A DNA stretch of 41,660 bases, taken from positions 1 through 41,660 of the forward strand of contig CAZRSA010000012.1 in NCBI GenBank assembly GCA_964602525.1, in the 5' to 3' direction. This DNA is from Lentisalinibacter sp964602525. Lineage in GTDB: Bacteria > Pseudomonadota > Gammaproteobacteria > Steroidobacterales > Woeseiaceae. Below the pieces are notes generated by a model, which searched no databases, was not told where the DNA came from, and saw nothing but the letters and a program-made list of their open reading frames with translations. Below, piece after piece: positions 9,228 to 15,825 of the stretch. Made by a program: the position numbers and the translations under genes. How positions within the stretch are numbered: the stretch's first letter is position 1; each line of letters begins with the position of its first letter.

Positions 9228-10154
9228 ATGCGTCTCGTTTTGGCGGGCATGGCGGGTTGGGTGCTGATTCCTCTGCTCGCACCGCTGATGCCAATGCTGG
9301 CGGCACCGGCACCGGATCTCCGCTCCGTGCTGGGGTACCAGCCGCCGCAACCGGTCATGCTCGAGGCGGTCCCCCTGGAGCGCTTCACTGCCTCCGAAGC
9401 GCTCCAGGGGGTGGCTGTGGACGAGACGCACTTCTATGCCGTCTTCAACTTCGCCATCGGCAAGTACGACCGCGAGACGGGTGAGCGCGTCGGCGGCTGG
9501 GTGGGACGGCGAGGCGGCCTGATCGGTCACCTGAACAGCTGCCATGCGGAACACGGACGACTCTGGTGCGCCAACTCCAACCACCCCGAGGTGCCGATGG
9601 CGAGTTCGGTGGAGGTCTTCGACACCGAGACGATGACCCATGTGGATTCCCGCTCCCTCGGGCTCATGGACGAGGGCTCGCTCACCTGGTTCGTGCCCTA
9701 TGCGCATGACGGCGAGCCGGGCTGGATGGCGGGTTTCGCCCACTATGACGACGAGACCGGCGAGCCGTACAAGTCCAACGCCTATGCCGGTGTGCACACG
9801 TTCGACTCACGCTGGCGTCGTACCGGCGGCTGGCGTCTGCCGCCGGCGCTGATCGGGCGCATGGCGCCCCAGGCGGCCTCGGGCGGCGCACTCGGCCCGG
9901 ACGGTCTGCTGTACGTCTTCGGTCACCACGAGCCGGAACTCTACGTGCTGGCGATCCCCGACCGGGGGCCGACGCTGCTGCACGTGGCCACTGTCGTCAT
10001 CGATGCGGAGGGGCAGGCGTTCGCCTTCGATCCCCTGCGCGAACGCGTCGTGTGGACCATCAGCCGGCCGAGCCGCGAGGTGCGCTCGTTCCGGCTGCCC
10101 GGGATGCCCGTCTCACCCCCCTATGATTATCTCCACGATCACGAGCCGCAATAA
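9228..10154 (+). CDS. Secreted propeller-like protein coupled to TonB receptor
   Basis: About 308 aa. ATG 9228 follows the receptor stop by 5 nt and gives an N-terminal signal/anchor (MRLVLAG then a hydrophobic run to about residue 25). The body has repeated propeller-blade-like segments: QGVAVDETHFYAVFNFAIGKYDRETG, HLNSCHAEHGRLWCANSN, MASSVEVFDTETM, GALGPDGLLYVFGH and GQAFAFDPLRERVVWTI. This resembles a widespread family of uncharacterised extracytoplasmic proteins with a quinoprotein/NHL-like fold; no catalytic motif is evident. Coupling to the receptor suggests a periplasmic or surface role in handling the same ligand. Its last 16 bp overlap the convergent MFS gene. Confidence 0.75.
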   Translation: MRLVLAGMAGWVLIPLLAPLMPMLAAPAPDLRSVLGYQPPQPVMLEAVPLERFTASEALQGVAVDETHFYAVFNFAIGKYDRETGERVGGWVGRRGGLIGHLNSCHAEHGRLWCANSNHPEVPMASSVEVFDTETMTHVDSRSLGLMDEGSLTWFVPYAHDGEPGWMAGFAHYDDETGEPYKSNAYAGVHTFDSRWRRTGGWRLPPALIGRMAPQAASGGALGPDGLLYVFGHHEPELYVLAIPDRGPTLLHVATVVIDAEGQAFAFDPLRERVVWTISRPSREVRSFRLPGMPVSPPYDYLHDHEPQ

Positions 10155-11377
10155 GCGCCCTGGCCGCGCCGCTGCCGCCGGCGCAGGCGCGCCGCCGCCA
10201 GCGCCATCGCCACTGACGCCGCCAGGCAATAGAAGCCGATCCAGATCATCTGGCGGGGCACCGGGATGCCCCGGTCGATGAGGGTGGCCGTGACCCCCGG
10301 TCCGGCGGCGGTGGCGAAGACCATCACCGAGACGGTGACCGAACGGATGGCGCCGAGGTGCAGGGTGCCGTAGACCTCGGGCCACAGCGATCCGAACAGG
10401 GTGGAGGACAGCCCGTAGGCCATGCCGAGCAGCAGCATGACGACGAACAGCAGCCAGGCCGGACCGTCTATGCCGAGCACGAAGCAGGAGCCCGCCAGCG
10501 GCAGCAGGAAGAACGGCAGGATGGCGGGGGCCCGGAAGCGGTCTATGAGAGCGCCGCAGACGAGGGCGAAGACGACCGTCGTGGCGGCCGCCACCGACAG
10601 CGACAAGGCGTAGAACTGCGGCGGCCAGCCTCGCAGTTCCGTGAGGTAGTCCTGGTGATAGAAGATCGTGGTTCCGATGAACGGCGGGCCCAGGACGCCG
10701 GTGAGCAGTACCCAGAACAGCGGATCCGCCAGCACCTCGCGCCGTGTCCAGTGGCGGACGGGGAACGGGCCGCCCTCGGGGCCGGCAGGCTCGTGCTGCG
10801 GAGTCCTCGGCACCCGGTAGGCCCACCAGGCGAAGGGCAGGCCGACGGCGAGCAGGACGACGGCGCCGGCCACCCAGCCGGCCTGGTAACCGTAGGCCAG
10901 GGCGAGGGCTGCGAAGGCCAGTGGCAGGGTGGCCTCGCCGCCCTGGTGGCCGAGCACCACCAGTGAGACGGCACGGCCGCGCTGGGCGGCGAACGAGCGC
11001 CCGGTGGCCGTCAGCGCGGTGTGGGTCATCATGCCCTGGCCGAACAGGCGCAGCAGGAAGATGGCGAGCACGAGGACGGCCACCGACGGCGCGTAGGCGG
11101 CGATGAGGGTGGCGGAGGCGAGCACCGGCACGACGATCAGGATGACCCGCCGCTCGGGCAGGACGTCGACCAGCCGTCCGACCCACGGCAGGCAGACCGC
11201 GCTCGCCAGCGTCGCCAGCATGTACAGCCGCCCGATCTCACCGTGGCTGAGACCGAAGGCGGCCCGCCACTCGGAGATGGAGGCGGAGATGAAGAAGGTC
11301 TGGCCGAAGCTCGAGAAATAGGTGAGCAGGAAGCCGCCCGCGATCCAGCGGAAGTTCTGTTTCAGGAACGCGAGCAT
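10139..11377 (-). CDS. MFS transporter
   Basis: 412-aa inner-membrane MFS permease with about 12 hydrophobic segments. Loop 2-3 carries GRLVDVLPERRVI (about residues 66-78), a variant of motif A; the second half has VCGALIDRFRAP. The overall style recalls monocarboxylate/oxalate-formate type permeases, but the substrate is unknown. ATG 11377 has no evident Shine-Dalgarno sequence and lies just downstream of a 13-bp tandem repeat. Its 3' end overlaps the propeller gene by 16 bp on the other strand. It could serve the same uptake locus as the TonB receptor at 6625 although it is transcribed toward it. Confidence 0.87.
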   Translation of the reverse strand: MLAFLKQNFRWIAGGFLLTYFSSFGQTFFISASISEWRAAFGLSHGEIGRLYMLATLASAVCLPWVGRLVDVLPERRVILIVVPVLASATLIAAYAPSVAVLVLAIFLLRLFGQGMMTHTALTATGRSFAAQRGRAVSLVVLGHQGGEATLPLAFAALALAYGYQAGWVAGAVVLLAVGLPFAWWAYRVPRTPQHEPAGPEGGPFPVRHWTRREVLADPLFWVLLTGVLGPPFIGTTIFYHQDYLTELRGWPPQFYALSLSVAAATTVVFALVCGALIDRFRAPAILPFFLLPLAGSCFVLGIDGPAWLLFVVMLLLGMAYGLSSTLFGSLWPEVYGTLHLGAIRSVTVSVMVFATAAGPGVTATLIDRGIPVPRQMIWIGFYCLAASVAMALAAARLRRRQRRGQGAYCGS

Positions 11378-11390
11378 TTTTGAACGATCG

Positions 11391-11441
11391 TGCAGGAGGA
11401 CAGTGCAGGAGGACGCTGCAGGAGGGCCTTCAGGCCCGATC
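11391..11441. repeat. REP2 element preceded by a 13-bp tandem repeat
   Basis: TGCAGGAGGAC at 11391-11401, TGCAGGAGGAC at 11404-11414 and TGCAGGAGGGC at 11417-11427 form three 13-bp-period units. The last runs into CTTCAGGCCCGAT, completing a REP2 palindrome (GGGCC/GGCCC pairing around TTCA). The element sits between the SDR stop and the MFS start, both on the minus strand. It appears to be a REP2 copy whose left half was expanded by slippage. Confidence 0.7.
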
Positions 11442-11449
11442 CCTTGGCC

Positions 11450-12139
11450 CTACCAGGATTCCTGCATGGGCCGGAGGTCTATCTCGAAGCTCCACGCGCT
11501 GGACGGCTGCTGCGTGAGGTAGTACGCGGCCTCGGCGATGTGCCGTGGATCGAGCCGTTCGGCGTCCCGGGTCTGATCGCTGTCGGGCTCTCCCACGACG
11601 CCGTCGATGATGAGTACGGAGACGTGGATACCGTGGGGCTGCAGGTGTTTCGCCATGGACTGGGCGAGGATGCGCTGGGCTGCCTTGGCCGGCGCGAAGC
11701 CGGCGGTCTTCGGGATGCCGCGCAGGGATGCCGTGGCGCCGACGAAGATGATGTTGCCCGCGCCTTTCTGCTTCATGTCCGGTATTACCTGCTGGGCGGT
11801 GACGAGCCCGCCCAGCGCATTCACCCGCCAGCCGCTCTCGAAGTCCGCGGCGCTGAGTTCTTCCACGGTCTTCCAGCTGCCGCTGCCCGCGTTGTAGACC
11901 AGCACGTCGACGGGGCCGAGATCCTCGCGTATCTGACGGAAGGTGGTCTCGACGGCCTCCGGGTCCGTGGCGTCGCAGGCGTAGGCTCGGGCGTCATCGA
12001 GTTCGCCGGCCAGTCGACCGGAGAGGTCCGTCGAGCGCGACAGCAGCGCCAGCGCGTAACCGTGGGCGTCGAAAGTACGGGCGAAGGCTTCGCCGTTGCC
12101 GGGGCCGATGCCGACGACGGCGCAGACGGGTTTGGCCAT
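11450..12139 (-). CDS. Short-chain dehydrogenase/reductase-like protein without catalytic Tyr
   Basis: 229-aa SDR-fold protein. ATG 12139 (MAKPVCAVVG) has GGGAG at 8 nt; a longer frame starting in REP1 is not credible. The N-terminal Rossmann segment is VVGIGPGNGEAFA, a relaxed glycine motif, followed by VDVLVYNAGSG (NAG motif) and FVGATAS with the expected Ser. Where SDRs have YxxxK the sequence is GFAPAKAA: Tyr is replaced by Phe while Lys remains. It may be a non-canonical SDR with altered catalysis or a binding protein. Substrate unknown. It diverges from the FMN-reductase-like gene across a region holding a palindrome and a REP1 copy. Confidence 0.85.
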   Translation of the reverse strand: MAKPVCAVVGIGPGNGEAFARTFDAHGYALALLSRSTDLSGRLAGELDDARAYACDATDPEAVETTFRQIREDLGPVDVLVYNAGSGSWKTVEELSAADFESGWRVNALGGLVTAQQVIPDMKQKGAGNIIFVGATASLRGIPKTAGFAPAKAAQRILAQSMAKHLQPHGIHVSVLIIDGVVGEPDSDQTRDAERLDPRHIAEAAYYLTQQPSSAWSFEIDLRPMQESW

Positions 12140-12177
12140 GGTGATGCTCCCTGGTGTCGATCGATGCCGCCCCGCCA

Positions 12178-12193
12178 TCATGCTAGAGCATGA
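12178..12193. promoter_or_regulatory. Palindrome in divergent SDR/flavoprotein promoter region
   Basis: TCATGCT-AG-AGCATGA is a perfect inverted repeat with 7-bp arms and a 2-bp spacer, 39 bp upstream of the SDR start and about 95 bp upstream of the FMN-reductase-like gene. Its size and place fit a dimeric repressor operator; I do not recognise the regulator. Confidence 0.35.
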
Positions 12194-12220
12194 GGGGGTC
12201 GGATGGCGAGGACCCTTATA

Positions 12221-12271
12221 TTCCGGGGACAGTTGACTCAACCACCAATTGAGTTAACTGTCCCCGTAATT
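12221..12271. repeat. REP1 palindrome, copy 1
   Basis: Left arm CGGGGACAGTTGACTCAA (12224-12241), 7-nt loop, right arm TTGAGTTAACTGTCCCCG (12249-12266). The arms pair over 18 bp with one mismatch (G in GTTGAC versus A in GTTAAC). It lies between divergent genes and ends 10 bp before the ribosome binding site of the gene at 12289, so it is part of that gene's leader. There is no T tract. Confidence 0.85.
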
Positions 12272-12288
12272 GACGAAAGGAGATGAGC

Positions 12289-13038
12289 ATGACGATACTG
12301 AACGAAAAGCAGGAGAAGATGTGCGAGCAGAGCACCTGGGATTTCTCGGACCTGAAGGCGCTGTTCATCAACTGCACGTTGAAACCCTCGCCGCAGCTCT
12401 CCCATACGCGCGGGCTCATCGACATCTCGCAGGCCATCATGGAGAAGAACGGCGTCACCGTGGAGGTGATCCGCGCCGTGGACCACGACATCGCCTACGG
12501 CGTATGGCCGGACATGACGGAACACGGCTGGGAGCGCGACGAGTGGCCGTCGATCCTGCAGAAGGTGATGGCGGCCGACATCCTGGTACTCACCTCGCCC
12601 ATCTGGCTGGGCGACAAGTCCTCCGTCTGCACCAAGGTGATCGAGCGCCTGTATGCGGCCTCCGGGGAGCTGAACGATGCCGGCCAGTACGCCTACTACG
12701 GCCGCGTGGGCGGTTGCCTCATCACCGGCAACGAGGACGGCGCCAAGCACTGCGCCATGAACATCCTCTATTCGCTGCAGCATCTGGGCTACGTGATCCC
12801 GCCCCAGGCGGACGCGGCCTGGATCGGCGAGGCAGGGCCGGGGCCCTCCTATCGCGACGAGGGCTCGGGCGGCCCGGAGAACGACTTCACCAACCGCAAC
12901 ACCACCTTCATGACCTGGAACCTGCTGCACCTCGCGCGCATGATCAGGGAGGCCGGCGGCATCCCGGCCCACGGCAACCAGCGCTCGGAGTGGGAGGCGG
13001 GCTGCCGCTACGACTTCCCCAACCCGGACTACCGCTAG
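12289..13038 (+). CDS. NADPH-dependent FMN reductase / flavodoxin-fold protein
   Basis: 249-aa cytoplasmic flavodoxin-fold protein resembling NADPH-dependent FMN reductases. ATG 12289 is preferred because AAAGGAG (12276-12282) ends 6 nt before it; ATG 12283 directly abuts that site. The core has LKALFINCTLKPSPQLSHTRGL (about 23-44, phosphate-binding first loop), ADILVLTSPIWLGDKSSVCTKVIERL (FMN loop 2) and YYGRVGGCLITGNEDG (loop 3). The C-terminal part (PENDFTNRNTTFMTWNLLHLARMI) matches a common proteobacterial subfamily. Its stop TAG is followed by a GGGGAT/ATCCCC hairpin and yaiI 26 bp on, so the two may be co-transcribed. Confidence 0.87.
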   Translation: MTILNEKQEKMCEQSTWDFSDLKALFINCTLKPSPQLSHTRGLIDISQAIMEKNGVTVEVIRAVDHDIAYGVWPDMTEHGWERDEWPSILQKVMAADILVLTSPIWLGDKSSVCTKVIERLYAASGELNDAGQYAYYGRVGGCLITGNEDGAKHCAMNILYSLQHLGYVIPPQADAAWIGEAGPGPSYRDEGSGGPENDFTNRNTTFMTWNLLHLARMIREAGGIPAHGNQRSEWEAGCRYDFPNPDYR

Positions 13039-13040
13039 GA

Positions 13041-13054
13041 GGGGATTTATCCCC
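13041..13054 (+). promoter_or_regulatory. Hairpin occluding an SD-like sequence upstream of yaiI
   Basis: GGGGAT-TT-ATCCCC is a perfect 14-bp palindrome immediately after the preceding TAG stop. It overlaps the only strong SD-like sequence (GGAGGGG, 13038-13044) ahead of the yaiI ATG at 13065, which is otherwise about 20 nt away. It might modulate coupling between the two genes or simply mark the gene end, as in the TAGGAGGG motif cases. Confidence 0.35.
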
Positions 13055-13064
13055 GATATCACCG

Positions 13065-13523
13065 ATGAAGATCTGGGTAGACGCCGACGCCTGTCCCGTG
13101 GTGGTGAGGGAGATCCTGTTCCGCGCCGCGAAGCGCACGGGGGTCGAGGTGACGCTGGTGGCGAACCAGGCGGTGGCGACGCCGAAGCTGGCGAACGTCA
13201 CCGCACTACAGGTCTCGCGCGGCTTCGACGTGGCGGACGACGAGATCGTGCAGCGCGCCGCGCCCGGCGACCTGGTGATCACCAGCGACATCCCGCTGGC
13301 GGCGGAGGTCATCGCGAAGGGCGCCCATGCGCTGAGCCCCCGCGGCGAGCTGCACACCACCGAGAACATCCGCGCACGCCTCAACATGCGCGACTTCATG
13401 GACACCATGCGCTCGAGCGGCGTGGAGACGGGCGGCGGCCCGGCGGCGTTCGGCCAGCGCGACAAGCAGGCCTTCGCGAACCAGCTGGATCGCTGGCTGA
13501 CGAGGCACCGGGGGACCGGCTGA
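13065..13523 (+). CDS. yaiI: YaiI/YqxD family protein (UPF0178, DUF188)
   Basis: 152-aa cytoplasmic protein of the DUF188/UPF0178 family, a PIN-like fold of unknown function. Family signatures are present: N-terminal KIWVDADACPVVVREILFRA, TLVANQ, GFDVADDEIVQRA, GDLVITSDIPLAAEVIAKGA, and C-terminal GGPAAFGQRDKQAFANQLDRWL. Length is normal and complete. ATG 13065 lacks a close Shine-Dalgarno; a hairpin-embedded GGAGGGG lies further upstream. Convergent with the Yip1-domain gene, 5 bp between stops. Confidence 0.93.
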   Translation: MKIWVDADACPVVVREILFRAAKRTGVEVTLVANQAVATPKLANVTALQVSRGFDVADDEIVQRAAPGDLVITSDIPLAAEVIAKGAHALSPRGELHTTENIRARLNMRDFMDTMRSSGVETGGGPAAFGQRDKQAFANQLDRWLTRHRGTG

Positions 13524-13528
13524 GCGGC

Positions 13529-14623
13529 TCAGCGGGCGATGAAGGGTCTCAGATCCTCTTCGTATTCCTGATAGAGGGCGTAGTTGTGGGCCACGGTATC
13601 GTTGATGTCCTTCTGTATCCAGGCGGTGCGCAGCGTGTCCCGCACCCACTGGTGCTCGGCCCAGTTGCCGCCGCCGCGCTTCACCACCTCGATCTCGATG
13701 GTGCCGATGCCCATGAATTCCGTCGCACCGGCCATCATCTCGCCGATGTCGCCCATCGACAGCTCTTCGCTGCCCTCGGCCTTTTCCGATAGCCGCTTCA
13801 GGCGCGCCTGCTTCTCCCCGGAGAGTTCCCGGCTCCGCTCCATCACGCGGATGAACTCGCGCACCTGGGCTTCGGTCACGCGTCCGTCGGCGGGCGGTTC
13901 GTAACGGTCTTCCTCCGCCGCAGCGATCAGTTCTCCGTAACGCACGGCGTTGCCGAGGACTCCCCCGGGCGTGCCGGTGCTGCCGGTCTCGCCGACCCTG
14001 CCGATGTCGCCCATCGAGCCGCCGACGCGCGGTCTCTCGAAGTCCGGGACGTCCGGGCCGAGGATGGGGCCGAGCGCCAGCCCGATGACGAACATGGCCA
14101 CGACGGTGGCTATGAGCGAGAGGATGTAGTGGCCGATCCGCTTGCCGCCGGGCACCTCCAGATAGAGCGGGATGATGCGCCAGAGCAGTACCAGCGCGTA
14201 GATGAACAGACCAAGTGCGATCAGCCCGCCGACCCAGGGCAGGGGCGTGAGCGCCTGCCCGACGTAGCCCGGCACGAAGGCCAGCGTCGTGGCCGCGAGC
14301 CCGTGCGCGAAGCTCCGTCTGCCGCCGAACAGACCGGCGAGGGTGCTGAAGACCCACGCCACGACGGCCGCGCCGATGATCCCGGCCAGGATGCGGACGA
14401 CCGTCGAACCGAGGGTTGGACGCAAGTGGCCGAACATCCCTGCGTCGCCCACGGCAAGCCCGATCAGATAGGCGACGACAGCGGCCAGGACGATGAGCGG
14501 ACCTGTCAGCAGGAATGCCGTCCTGCGCCAGTCGCCGGCCTCCGGCAGGTAGGTCCGCCACGTGGCCTCCGGATCGAATATCGCCCCCCGGATCAGCTGG
14601 AGCGTGCGGTTGAGATCGAACAC
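13529..14623 (-). CDS. Yip1-domain membrane protein with soluble C-terminal tail
   Basis: 364 aa. The start is GTG 14623 (MFDLNRTLQLIRGAIFDPEATW), with GGGA about 7 nt upstream. Residues 1-35 are the amphipathic lead typical of bacterial Yip1 proteins (IFDPEATWRTY). Five to six hydrophobic segments follow (about 36-185). A soluble tail of about 175 residues contains charged helices (TEAQVREFIRVMERSRELSGEKQARLKRLSEKAEG) and ends LYQEYEEDLRPFIAR. The long tail is not part of the usual short Yip1 protein. Function unknown, possibly membrane organisation. An 8-bp-arm palindrome upstream may control it. Confidence 0.75.
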   Translation of the reverse strand: MFDLNRTLQLIRGAIFDPEATWRTYLPEAGDWRRTAFLLTGPLIVLAAVVAYLIGLAVGDAGMFGHLRPTLGSTVVRILAGIIGAAVVAWVFSTLAGLFGGRRSFAHGLAATTLAFVPGYVGQALTPLPWVGGLIALGLFIYALVLLWRIIPLYLEVPGGKRIGHYILSLIATVVAMFVIGLALGPILGPDVPDFERPRVGGSMGDIGRVGETGSTGTPGGVLGNAVRYGELIAAAEEDRYEPPADGRVTEAQVREFIRVMERSRELSGEKQARLKRLSEKAEGSEELSMGDIGEMMAGATEFMGIGTIEIEVVKRGGGNWAEHQWVRDTLRTAWIQKDINDTVAHNYALYQEYEEDLRPFIAR

Positions 14624-14662
14624 GGCTCTGTCCCTCTTATTGGAGTTCTTGTCGGGCGATGA

Positions 14663-14683
14663 TACCGCAACAACATTGCGGTA
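14663..14683. promoter_or_regulatory. Palindrome TACCGCAA-N5-TTGCGGTA
   Basis: Perfect inverted repeat with 8-bp arms and a 5-bp spacer, 40 bp upstream of the Yip1-domain gene start on the minus strand. The size and spacing fit a helix-turn-helix dimer operator. No known consensus recognised. Confidence 0.4.
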
Positions 14684-14718
14684 ATCCTGCGCCGGTCCGT
14701 TTCGGATTCAAGGGGCTT

Positions 14719-14820
14719 TCAGGGGTCTTCCCATCGACGGGTCAGGCGGTCCGCCCTGAACCCGGGCAGGCGGTAGTCCCAGCCGGCGATCCGCTCGTTC
14801 AGGCCGTCCACGTAATTGGC
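14719..14820 (-). pseudogene. Probable 3' remnant of a gene, DUF4340-like tail
   Basis: A minus-strand frame ending at TGA 14721-14719 reads LANYVDGLNERIAGWDYRL, then PGFRADRLTRRWEDP, then stop. This looks like a real protein C-terminus rather than noise: the pattern LNxR-xxW-Y-LP-R-xxLTRR-xD matches my recollection of the end of DUF4340 proteins, which accompany Gld-like ABC transporters. The frame stays open upstream only by running antisense into the metallophosphatase start, so the remainder of the gene appears to have been lost. A search with these 34 residues would decide. Confidence 0.35.
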
Positions 14821-14837
14821 TAGATTAGAATGGGAAC

Positions 14838-15785
14838 ATGATCGACCATCCCCCGCCCCAGGGCTACGACCTCATCGGTGACATCCACGGCTATGCCGAC
14901 CCGCTCGCCCGCCTCCTCGACAAGCTGGGCTACGCCGAACACGACGGCGTCTGGCGCCATCCCACCCGGGAGGCCATCTTCCTCGGCGACTTCATCGATC
15001 GGGGCCCGCACCAGCGGGAGGTCATCGACATGGTCCGGCCCATGATCGAGGCGGGGGCCGCGCTGGCGGTGATGGGCAACCACGAGTTCAACGCGCTGGG
15101 CTTCCATACGCCCCACCCGGACACCGGCGAGCCCCTCAGGCCCTGGTCGAAGAAGAACCGGGACCAGCACGACGCCTTCATCAGGGCGTACGAGGGCCGC
15201 GACGAGGAGATGCGCGAGACACTCGACTGGTTCCGCACGCTGCCGCTGTGGCTGGACCTGGGCGCGCTGCGTGTGATCCACGCCTGCTGGGATCCGCACG
15301 TCATCTCCGAGGTGCGCGCGGAGGTGGACGGCCGGCATCTCTCGGAAAAGTTCCTGGTGGCCGGCAGCGAGCCGGGCACGTGGCAGCACGAGGCCATCGA
15401 CTCCCTGCTGAAGGGCAAGGAGATCGATCTGCCGGCAGGCCGCAGCTTCGCCGACAAGGGCGGCAACCACCGCCACCGCATCCGGGTGCGCTGGTGGGAC
15501 TCTCACGCCACCACCTACCGGGAGGCCCACTTCGGCCCCGAGTCGGTGGAAACCCACATCCCGGACGACCCCATCGAGGGCGACCACCTCGTGGAGTACT
15601 CCCACGACGACCCGCCCTGCTTCGTGGGCCATTACTGGCTGGAGGGCGAGCCGGCACCGCTGGCGCCCAACATCGCCTGCCTCGACTACAGCGTGGCGAA
15701 GGAGGGCGGCAAGCTGGTGGCCTACCGCTGGGACGACGGGGACGTGGAGCTGGCGAAAGAGAAATTCGTGGCCGTGACCCGCTGA
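14838..15785 (+). CDS. Metallophosphoesterase, PPP/ApaH-like
   Basis: 315-aa calcineurin-like phosphoesterase, probably cytoplasmic. The metal-binding signatures are GDIHG (about residues 14-18), GDFIDRG (about 50-56) and GNHE (about 80-83), followed by a conserved His in RVIHACWD. The C-terminal region ends with NIACLDYSVAKEGGKLVAYRWD, the usual closing strand of bacterial PPP-type phosphatases. The substrate could be a phosphoprotein or a dinucleotide; sequence does not decide. The upstream stretch holds a gene remnant rather than a clear promoter. It ends about 12 bp before a REP2 palindrome that separates it from the convergent AmpG-like gene. Confidence 0.88.
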   Translation: MIDHPPPQGYDLIGDIHGYADPLARLLDKLGYAEHDGVWRHPTREAIFLGDFIDRGPHQREVIDMVRPMIEAGAALAVMGNHEFNALGFHTPHPDTGEPLRPWSKKNRDQHDAFIRAYEGRDEEMRETLDWFRTLPLWLDLGALRVIHACWDPHVISEVRAEVDGRHLSEKFLVAGSEPGTWQHEAIDSLLKGKEIDLPAGRSFADKGGNHRHRIRVRWWDSHATTYREAHFGPESVETHIPDDPIEGDHLVEYSHDDPPCFVGHYWLEGEPAPLAPNIACLDYSVAKEGGKLVAYRWDDGDVELAKEKFVAVTR

Positions 15786-15797
15786 TCGTCGATTCCC

Positions 15798-15821
15798 ATG
15801 CAGGAGGGCCTTCGGGCCCGG
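15798..15821. repeat. REP2 palindrome between convergent genes
   Basis: ATGCAGGAGGGCCTTCGGGCCCG: GGGCC pairs with GGCCC around TTCG. It fills the 40-bp gap between the metallophosphatase and AmpG-like stop codons and may act as a bidirectional 3'-end hairpin. No T tract. Confidence 0.75.
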
Positions 15822-15825
15822 TTCA

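Noticed and set aside
12140..12241. N-terminal extension of the SDR gene to 12241
   Set aside because: The extra 34 residues begin in a REP1 arm, lack any domain feature, and the ATG at 12139 has its own GGGAG site.
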